Assembly: GCA_964425315.1 (NCBI GenBank)
Contig: CAYRNB010000053.1
Coordinates: 1 to 21,004 of the forward strand
DNA from: Rhodoblastus sp964425315
Lineage (GTDB): Bacteria > Pseudomonadota > Alphaproteobacteria > Rhizobiales > Beijerinckiaceae
Direction of reading: 5' to 3'
DNA length: 21,004 nt
Position numbers and translations under genes: made by a program. Below the pieces are notes generated by a model. It saw nothing but the letters and a program-made list of their open reading frames with translations. It made no database searches and was not told the origin of the DNA. Below, one piece after another: positions 14,816 to 21,004 of this stretch (positions within the stretch are counted from its first letter, which is position 1; the number at the start of each line of letters is the position of its first letter).

Positions 14816-15062
14816 CCTTCGCTCCCGTTCTACGCGGGAGAGATTGCCAGCTTCGGCTTGCCGTCCGGTTTGGCGAAAAACTAAAATTCGCGTTTAAAAG
14901 GGTTAAACTCGCATAATAAGTTCATAAAAAGGGGTCGATTCGGGGGGCAGTCTTCTTTTTTGCGTAATTGCCCTCTACACGGCGCCTTAGCAATTGGAAT
15001 TCCTTCGGCGCCCGGCGCGCCAAATCCGTCTCGAAAGCGGGGCGGCACGACTGCGGAACGCC
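14816..15062. other. Divergent promoter region between the Aat-like gene and lolC
   Basis: AT-rich in its middle (14880-14930). It holds a hairpin CTCCCG/CGGGAG at 14822-14840 in the Aat-like leader, an inverted repeat GTTTAA/TTAAAC at 14892-14908, and CATAAT at 14912-14917, a fair -10 box for lolC without a clear -35. The inverted repeat lies where it could affect both promoters. Confidence 0.4.
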
Positions 15063-16364
15063 ATGATCCATTTCGGCAAATTGTTGTTTCGCCGCCAGGC
15101 CGAGGGGCCGGGCGGCGCGCCCTTCGGCGCCTACGAGCGCATGCTGGCCCTGCGCTACATGCGCTCGCGCCGCCGGCGCTATCTGCCTTCCGCCATCGCC
15201 GGCGTGTCGGTCCTCGGCATCACCGTCGGCGTGATGTCGCTGATCGTCGTCATGTCGGTGATGAACGGCATGCGCGACGAGATGATTTCCAAGCTGATCG
15301 GCGTCAACGGGCATGTTTTCCTGCAGCCGGTCGATACGCCGCTCACCGATTACAAGAAGGTCACGGCGGAAGTGCAAAAGGTTCCGGGCGTGGTCATGGC
15401 CTTTCCGATGATCGAAAACGCCGCGGGCATTTCCTCGGCCTCGCAGCAGACGGGCGCCCTGGTCCGCGGCGTCACCGAACAGGACCTCAGGCGCCTGCCC
15501 GGCATCAAGGGCAATATCAAGCAGGGCACGCTTAACGGATTCGACAAGGACGAGGGCCTCGTCATCGGCCAGCGCATGGCGGATAATCTCGGCGTGCGCG
15601 TCGGCGACACGGTTTCGATCCTGACCGCCAAGGGCGCCGATACGCCGTTCGGCGTCACGCCGCGCATGAAGGCCTATAAGGTCAAGGCGATCTTTGAATC
15701 CGGCCTCTACGATTTCGACCAGCTGATCGTCTTCATGCCGCTTTCCGAGGCCCAGGCCTTCTTCAACAAGGAGGGCCAGGCCAGTCTCATCGAGGGCTTC
15801 GTCGCCCATCCCGACAATATGGACCCCGTGCGGGCGGCGATCGGCCGGGCGGTCACGCGGCCGATGATCCTCACCGACTGGCGCCAGCGCTACAAAAGCT
15901 TTTTCGACGTGCTACAGGTCGAAAGCGACGCGATTTTCCTCATTCTGGCGATCATCGTCGCCGTCGCTTCGCTGCTGATCGTTCAGGGGCTGATCCTGCT
16001 GGTCAAGGACAAGGGCCGCGACATCGCCATATTGCGGACCATGGGCGCGACCCAGGGCGCGATCCTGCGCATCTTCATCATGACCGGAGTGTCGATCGGC
16101 ATGGTCGGCGCGGCGCTCGGCGTGGCGCTCGGCACGCCGCTCGCGCACAATCTCGAGCCGATCCGCGAGTTCGTCAATCGCACCTTCCACCTCAATCTTT
16201 TCCCCGCCGACGTCTATCACCTGTCGGCTTTGCCCTCCTCGGTCGATCCGCATGAGGTGATCGCGGTGGCGGCGCTGACCCTTTGCCTGTCCTTCCTCGC
16301 CACCATCTATCCGGCCTGGCGGGCGGCGCGGCTCGATCCGGTCGAGGCGCTGCGCCATGAATGA
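15063..16364 (+). CDS. lolC: Lipoprotein-release ABC transporter permease LolC/LolE
   Basis: Part of the LolCDE complex that extracts outer-membrane-bound lipoproteins from the inner membrane and hands them to LolA. The 433-residue protein has a cytoplasmic N-terminus with ALRYMRSRRRR, helix 1 at about 42-67 (ending VMSVMNGMRDEM, a family hallmark), a large periplasmic domain at about 70-280, then three C-terminal helices with the coupling segment KDKGRDIAILRTMGATQ that meets LolD, and the closing PAWRAARLDPVEALRHE. Only one permease gene is present here, as usual in alphaproteobacteria, where it probably acts as a homodimer (LolF-like). The ATG at 15063 has only a weak GGA; an in-frame TTG further up adds no family-like residues. 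It overlaps lolD by eight bases. Confidence 0.95.
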   Translation: MIHFGKLLFRRQAEGPGGAPFGAYERMLALRYMRSRRRRYLPSAIAGVSVLGITVGVMSLIVVMSVMNGMRDEMISKLIGVNGHVFLQPVDTPLTDYKKVTAEVQKVPGVVMAFPMIENAAGISSASQQTGALVRGVTEQDLRRLPGIKGNIKQGTLNGFDKDEGLVIGQRMADNLGVRVGDTVSILTAKGADTPFGVTPRMKAYKVKAIFESGLYDFDQLIVFMPLSEAQAFFNKEGQASLIEGFVAHPDNMDPVRAAIGRAVTRPMILTDWRQRYKSFFDVLQVESDAIFLILAIIVAVASLLIVQGLILLVKDKGRDIAILRTMGATQGAILRIFIMTGVSIGMVGAALGVALGTPLAHNLEPIREFVNRTFHLNLFPADVYHLSALPSSVDPHEVIAVAALTLCLSFLATIYPAWRAARLDPVEALRHE

Positions 16365-17049
16365 TATCCTGCGTCCCACGCTGCAACTGAACGGCGTCGT
16401 GCGCCGCTATGAGGAAGGCGACTCCTATCTCGAAATTTTGCGCGGCGCGGACGCGGCTTTATGGCCGGGGCAGGCGGCGGCGCTGGTCGCGCCTTCGGGG
16501 GCGGGCAAATCGACCCTGCTGCACATTGCGGGCCTTCTGGAGAAACCGGACAGCGGCGAAGTGGAGATCGATTGCCGGCCGACTTCGTCCATGAACGACG
16601 CGCAACGCACGGCTTTGCGCCGTAACAAGATCGGCTTCGTCTATCAGTTCCACCATCTGCTGCCGGAATTCACCGCGCTGGAGAATGTCATGACGCCGCA
16701 GATGATCGCCGGCCTGCGCAAGGCCGAGGCGCGGCGTCGCGCCGGCGAACTGCTCGATTATCTCGGCCTTTCCGCGCGGGCGCATCACCGGCCCTCGCAA
16801 TTGTCCGGCGGCGAGCAGCAGCGCGTCGCCATAGCCCGGGCGGTGGCCAATGCGCCCACTTTGCTGCTCGCCGACGAGCCGACCGGCAATCTCGATCCTG
16901 GAACGGCCGACCGCGTCTTCGTCGCCATGATGTCGCTGGTGCGCGCCACCGGACTGTCGGCGCTGGTCGCCACGCATAATCTCGATCTTGCGGCGCGCAT
17001 GGACCGGCGCCTTACTCTGCGCGACGGGCTGCTGGTCGAGTTGGAGTGA
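16357..17049 (+). CDS. lolD: Lipoprotein-release ABC transporter ATPase LolD
   Basis: The ATPase that drives LolC-type permeases. In 230 residues: Walker A APSGAGKST at 45-53 (first Gly replaced by Ala), Q-loop Gln98 in VYQFHHLLPEF, signature LSGGEQQRVAIARA from 150, Walker B LLLADEP at 170-176 followed by TGNLD, and the switch His in ATHNLDLA. The MacB/LolD-subfamily features (HHLLPEFTALENV) are clear. Its ATG lies inside the end of lolC, so the two are translated together. The gene is followed by a 344-base gap before dnaE. Confidence 0.96.
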   Translation: MNDILRPTLQLNGVVRRYEEGDSYLEILRGADAALWPGQAAALVAPSGAGKSTLLHIAGLLEKPDSGEVEIDCRPTSSMNDAQRTALRRNKIGFVYQFHHLLPEFTALENVMTPQMIAGLRKAEARRRAGELLDYLGLSARAHHRPSQLSGGEQQRVAIARAVANAPTLLLADEPTGNLDPGTADRVFVAMMSLVRATGLSALVATHNLDLAARMDRRLTLRDGLLVELE

Positions 17050-17393
17050 GTCAGACTTAAGTCGAGCAACGCCGAAGCTACGGAACAGGAACGACATTTG
17101 GCCGGCGGAAAGAACGGAGGGCCGCACGGACTTGAGACTGTCCACAGGCGCTGACCAAACTTATCCACAAGCCGCCTCGGCTCAATAAATTGAATTATAA
17201 CGCAAAAAATTTGTCACGAAAAAATGATCGCCGCCGAGCCTTGCGCAAGGAACATAAAAAGCACGTATAGCGAACATTGTGAACTGCCGCAGAAGTACAC
17301 ATAAAACAACTTGTTGGCGTGTTTTTCGCCCTGGCGGCTGAGCCGCGACAATGATTAACCTTGCGCCGGGGAATCGCGGCGCCGGAGGAGGGG
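17050..17393. other. Intergenic region upstream of dnaE
   Basis: No gene. Features are a GACTTAAGTC palindrome (17054-17063), two DnaA-box-like sequences (17138-17169, listed separately), an AT-rich run at 17185-17225, the perfect palindrome CCTTGCGCAAGG (17239-17250) and TATAGC at about 17266, a possible -10 box. The dnaE ribosome binding site ends the region. Confidence 0.5.
17138..17169 (+). promoter_or_regulatory. DnaA box pair upstream of dnaE
   Basis: TTATCCACA at 17161-17169 is a perfect consensus DnaA box. CTGTCCACA at 17138-17146 matches at 7 of 9 positions in the same orientation, 23 bases (about two helical turns) away. An AT-rich stretch follows. This may let the initiator DnaA tune dnaE expression. 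Too few boxes are present to propose a replication origin. Confidence 0.5.
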
Positions 17394-20300
17394 ATGATCG
17401 AAGAAACCATCGCGCAAGTCGGTTTCATCCATCTGCATCTTCATACCTCCTTTTCCCTGCGCGAGGGCGCGATCCCCATCGGCAAGCTGCTGAAGCTGGC
17501 GCTCGCCGACGCCATGCCGGCCGTCGCCGTCACCGACGCCAACAATCTGTTCGGCGCCCTGGAATTTTCCGAGAAATTCGCCAAGGAAGGGGTGCAGCCC
17601 ATTATCGGCTGCCAGCTGACGGTTGATTTCGCCGACGACGAGGCTTTGCGCCAGCGTGGCGTGTCTTTGGCGGCGGATGCGAGCCGCGGCAATATCGTGC
17701 TGCTGGCGCGCAACGAACGCGGCTACGCCAATCTCATGCATCTCGCATCGCATGCCTGGCTGGCGGTGGCGCCGGGCGAGGCGCCGCATGTCTCTCCCGC
17801 GGCCCTGGCCGAGGCGAGCGAGGGCCTGATCGCGCTTTCCGGCGGGCCGGCCGGGCCGCTCGACCGCGCCCTGGCGCTCGACAACGAAAGGGTCGCGCGC
17901 GCCCGGCTGGCGGCGTTGGCGCCGCTCTTTCCCGAAGGATTTTACATCGAATTGCAGCGCCACGGGCTGGAGAGCGAGGCGCAGGTCGAGCCTATGCTTC
18001 TCGATCTCGCCTATGATGAAAGCCTGCCGCTGGTCGCGACCAACGAGCCTTATTTCGCCGCCGCATCCGACTTCGACGCGCATGACGCGCTTTTGTGCAT
18101 TGCCGACGGGACCGTTGTCAGCCAGGACGATCGCCGGCGACTGACGCCCGAGCACCGTTTCAAGACGCGGGCGGAAATGGTCGAGCTTTTCGCCGATCTG
18201 CCCGAGGCGACGCGAAATTCGGTCGAAATCGCGCTACGCTGCGCCTACAGGCCGCGCACCCGCAAACCCATCCTGCCGAATTTTTCGGCGGGCGCCGACG
18301 AGGCGGCGGAACTGCGCCGGCAGGCGGAAGCCGGCCTTGTCGCGCGTCTCGCCGCCCACGGCCCGGCCGCCGGCCACACGGAAGAGGATTACCGCCAAAG
18401 GCTCGACTTCGAACTGTCGATCATCGAGCGCATGAAATTCCCAGGCTATTTCCTGATCGTCTCGGATTTCATCAAATTCGCCAAGTCGGAAGGGATTCCG
18501 GTGGGGCCGGGGCGCGGCTCCGGCGCCGGCTCGCTGGTCGCCTATGCGCTGACCATCACCGATCTCGATCCGATCCGCTTTTCTCTCCTGTTCGAGCGCT
18601 TTCTCAATCCCGAGCGCATCTCCATGCCGGATTTCGACATCGACTTCTGCCAGAGCCGGCGCGACGAGGTGATCGAATACGTCCGCCGCCGCTATGGGGC
18701 GGACAGGGTGGCGCAGATCATCACTTTCGGCTCGTTCCTCGCCCGCGGCGTGCTGCGCAATGTCGGCCGCGTGCTGGAAATGCCGCTCGGCCTCGTCGAC
18801 AAGCTGGCGAAAATGGTGCCGCAAAATCCCGCCAAGCCGGTCACGCTCAAACAGGCGATCGAGGGCGAGGCGCGCCTGCGCGAGGCGGCCGAGCAGGATT
18901 CGCGTGTAAGACAGATGCTGGAGATCGCGGAAAAGCTGGAGGGCCTCTATTCCAACGCCTCGACCCACGCCGCGGGAATCGTCATCGGCGACCGGCCGCT
19001 TGAAAAGCTGGTTCCGCTCTATCGCGACCCGAAATCCGATATGGCGGCGACCCAGTTCAACATGAAATGGGTCGAGCCGGCGGGGCTGGTCAAATTCGAT
19101 TTCCTCGGCCTCAAGACCCTGACGACCTTGGCGACCTGCGTCGCGCTCTTGAACCAGCGCGGCATAGAGGTCGATCTGTCGAAAATTCCGCTCGACGACA
19201 AGAAGACATACGAAATGCTCGGACGCGGCGAGACAATCGGCGTGTTCCAGCTGGAAAGCGCCGGCATGCGCAAGGCGCTGGCGGAAATGCGCGCCGACCG
19301 TTTCGAGGACGTGATCGCTCTCGTGGCGCTCTACCGCCCCGGCCCCATGGCCAATATCCCGACTTATTGCGCGGTCAAGCTCGGCGAGGAGGAGGCGGAA
19401 TATCTCGATCCCAAGATCGAGCCGGTGCTCAAGGAGACGTTCGGCGTCATCATCTACCAGGAACAGGTGATGCAGATCGCCCAGATTCTCTCCGGCTATT
19501 CGCTGGGCGAGGCCGACATGCTGCGCCGGGCCATGGGCAAGAAGATCAAGGCGGAAATGGACGCGCAGCGCGCGCGCTTCGTCGACGGCGCGACGGCGCG
19601 CGGCCTCACCAAGGCCAAGGCGGACGAGATTTTCGATTATCTCGCCAAATTCGCCGATTACGGCTTCAACAAGAGCCATGCGGCGGCCTACGCCCTCGTC
19701 GCCTATCAGACCGCCTGGTGCAAGGCCAATCACCCGGTCGAGTTTCTCGCCGCCTCCATGACTCTCGACAAGAGCAACACCGACAAGCTGGCGGAATTCC
19801 GCAACGAGGCGACGCGGCTCGGGATCAGGGTCGAGCCGCCGTCGATCAACCGTTCCGGCGTCGATTTCGAGGTCCACGCCGACGGTGACGGAAACCTGTC
19901 CATCCGCTATGCGCTGTCGGCGGTGAAAGGGGTGGGCGAGGGCCAGTCGGCGGCGCTGGTTTCCGCGCGGGGCGAGACGCCATTCCGTGATCTGGCTGAT
20001 CTCGCGGCGCGCGTAAATCCGCGCGAGGTCAACAAGAAAGTGCTGGAGGCGCTTGCCGCCGCAGGCGCCTTCGACGAGATCGAGCGCGACCGGGCGCGCG
20101 CCTTCGCCGCGGTCGAGCCGATTCTGGCGCTGGCCAATCGCGTCCAGGACGAGGCGGCGGCGGGCCAGAGCGCGCTTTTCGGCGTGGCCGAGCCGGAAGT
20201 CCTGAGCTTGGCGAAGTCGGAAAGCTGGTCGGCGGAGGAAAGGCTGCAACGGGAATTCGACGCCATCGGCTTTTTCGTCTCCGGCCATCCGCTCGACGGC

Positions 20301-20852
20301 TATCAGGGGGTGCTGGAGCGGCTGCGGGTCCAGCGCTGGGCGACTTTCGTCCGCGCCGTGAAGCAGGGGGCGTCCGCCGGGCGGCTGGCGGCGACAGTGC
20401 TCGACCGGACGGAACGGCGCACTAAATCGGGAAGCAAGATGGGCATCGTTTCGCTCTCCGATCCGTCCGGACAATATGAGGCGATCCTCTTCCAGGAGGG
20501 GCTGAACCAATATCGCGACCTGTTGGAAAAAGGCGCCTGCGTGCTGGTGACGCTCCAGGCCAATGTCGAGGGCGAGGACGTGCGCGCCCGCATCTCTCAG
20601 GTCGAAAAGCTGGACGAAGCAGCGGCCCGCATGCAGAAGGGCCTGCGCATCGCCTTGCGCGACGCCGCGCCATTGCCGCGCCTTGCCGAAAAGCTGAAAG
20701 GACGCGCGGAAGGCGAGGTGATGCTCCTCTTGCGGCTAGAGGGACCGGAACGCGAGGTGGAGATAAAACTTCCTGGCCGCTATCCGATCAATCCGCAGGT
20801 TTCCGGCGCGATCAAGGCGATCCCCGGCGTGGCGGAGGTGGAGCTGGTGTGA
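17394..20852 (+). CDS. dnaE: DNA polymerase III subunit alpha
   Basis: The replicative polymerase, C family, 1152 residues, a normal DnaE1 length. The PHP domain starts at once with HLHLHTSFSLREG (His13, 15, 17). The palm has the catalytic pair in MPDFDIDF (Asp413, Asp415) and the third aspartate in VKFDFLGL (Asp569). GPGRGSGAGSLVAYAL precedes the palm and the fingers hold DYGFNKSHAAAYALVAYQTAW. QSALF at 925-929 is the internal sliding-clamp-binding motif, followed by the OB domain (about 950-1060) and a short C-terminal tail-binding region. The ATG at 17394 sits behind GGAGGAGG; an in-frame TTG at 17361 is rejected. It follows lolCD on the same strand, a neighbourhood common in alphaproteobacteria, but has its own upstream region with DnaA boxes. 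Confidence 0.98.
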   Translation: MIEETIAQVGFIHLHLHTSFSLREGAIPIGKLLKLALADAMPAVAVTDANNLFGALEFSEKFAKEGVQPIIGCQLTVDFADDEALRQRGVSLAADASRGNIVLLARNERGYANLMHLASHAWLAVAPGEAPHVSPAALAEASEGLIALSGGPAGPLDRALALDNERVARARLAALAPLFPEGFYIELQRHGLESEAQVEPMLLDLAYDESLPLVATNEPYFAAASDFDAHDALLCIADGTVVSQDDRRRLTPEHRFKTRAEMVELFADLPEATRNSVEIALRCAYRPRTRKPILPNFSAGADEAAELRRQAEAGLVARLAAHGPAAGHTEEDYRQRLDFELSIIERMKFPGYFLIVSDFIKFAKSEGIPVGPGRGSGAGSLVAYALTITDLDPIRFSLLFERFLNPERISMPDFDIDFCQSRRDEVIEYVRRRYGADRVAQIITFGSFLARGVLRNVGRVLEMPLGLVDKLAKMVPQNPAKPVTLKQAIEGEARLREAAEQDSRVRQMLEIAEKLEGLYSNASTHAAGIVIGDRPLEKLVPLYRDPKSDMAATQFNMKWVEPAGLVKFDFLGLKTLTTLATCVALLNQRGIEVDLSKIPLDDKKTYEMLGRGETIGVFQLESAGMRKALAEMRADRFEDVIALVALYRPGPMANIPTYCAVKLGEEEAEYLDPKIEPVLKETFGVIIYQEQVMQIAQILSGYSLGEADMLRRAMGKKIKAEMDAQRARFVDGATARGLTKAKADEIFDYLAKFADYGFNKSHAAAYALVAYQTAWCKANHPVEFLAASMTLDKSNTDKLAEFRNEATRLGIRVEPPSINRSGVDFEVHADGDGNLSIRYALSAVKGVGEGQSAALVSARGETPFRDLADLAARVNPREVNKKVLEALAAAGAFDEIERDRARAFAAVEPILALANRVQDEAAAGQSALFGVAEPEVLSLAKSESWSAEERLQREFDAIGFFVSGHPLDGYQGVLERLRVQRWATFVRAVKQGASAGRLAATVLDRTERRTKSGSKMGIVSLSDPSGQYEAILFQEGLNQYRDLLEKGACVLVTLQANVEGEDVRARISQVEKLDEAAARMQKGLRIALRDAAPLPRLAEKLKGRAEGEVMLLLRLEGPEREVEIKLPGRYPINPQVSGAIKAIPGVAEVELV

Positions 20853-21004
20853 GCGGCGGTCAAAAATTTGCAGTGATAGGAGTCAATCGGTTCGAGGAAG
20901 GCTAATTTTCCTCGTGAGGCGGCGACGCTCTTCGTTTCTCAAGTTGCTAAAGGTGATACGCCGGGTCGATAATTTGGGGAATTCGTATCATGTCACCGTA
21001 ATTC
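20853..21004. other. Region downstream of dnaE to window end
   Basis: No gene in view. CGAGGAA/TTCCTCG (20893-20899 with 20908-20914) forms a hairpin without a T-run, a poor terminator. A 7-bp inverted repeat, TGATACG 20954-20960 and CGTATCA 20984-20990, spans 23 bases of AT-rich sequence and could belong to the regulatory region of a gene beyond the edge. Confidence 0.4.

Noticed and set aside
17138..17230. A replication origin (DnaA boxes beside AT-rich DNA)
   Set aside because: Only one consensus and one weak box are present, with no further cluster and no hemE/parAB-type neighbourhood.
17272..17284. GAAC-N5-GAAC resembling an alphaproteobacterial LexA (SOS) box upstream of dnaE
   Set aside because: The known box has seven bases between the half-sites; here there are five, so the helical phasing is wrong.

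Overview
The window reads as chromosomal DNA of a GC-rich alphaproteobacterium, most likely in the Hyphomicrobiales (Rhizobiales). Reasons are the strong G/C preference at third codon positions, an Omp25/RopB-type small porin with its A-D-L-P signal junction and proline stretch, the pairing of an exopolyphosphatase-family gene with rlmE, and the lolC-lolD-dnaE order. A methanotroph-like or Beijerinckiaceae-type host is possible but is only inference. The sequence holds a 100-N scaffold gap (4942-5041) that cuts off the ends of two genes, so gene order across it is not proven.

Left part (1-2930) is accessory-looking: lower GC, long gene-poor stretches, two diverged copies of one uncharacterised gene (the left copy lacks its N-terminus and is frameshifted), a one-helix small membrane protein, a strongly structured RNA-like segment ending in a terminator (197-311), and a second terminator-like hairpin on the other strand (1285-1311). 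A tRNA-Gln(CUG) on the minus strand marks the change to core genome.

Middle part (3000-12800) is mostly housekeeping. A Ppx/GppA phosphatase gene overlaps rlmE (ribosome assembly). After the gap come a porin gene, a DHA2-type efflux pump whose promoter region holds a 29-bp near-palindrome, a CelD/BcsL-type GNAT protein preceded by what looks like the stump of a cupin-like gene, then guaB (GMP synthesis), a small four-helix membrane protein with an HAHLN motif, and an RsmB/NOP-type rRNA cytosine methyltransferase, closed by a terminator.

Right part (12800-21004) has a predicted DxD glycosyltransferase with a confusing, probably frameshifted 5' end, a divergent leucyl/phenylalanyl-tRNA-protein transferase homologue that lacks the catalytic glutamine, the lipoprotein-release ABC transporter genes lolC and lolD, and the replicative polymerase gene dnaE, preceded by a consensus DnaA box and a weaker one. 

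I found no CRISPR array, insertion sequence, prophage or convincing multi-gene novel system. The items most worth checking are the Aat-like protein, the frameshifted glycosyltransferase leader, the 7533-7561 operator candidate, the structured segment at 197-311, and the duplicated orphan gene.
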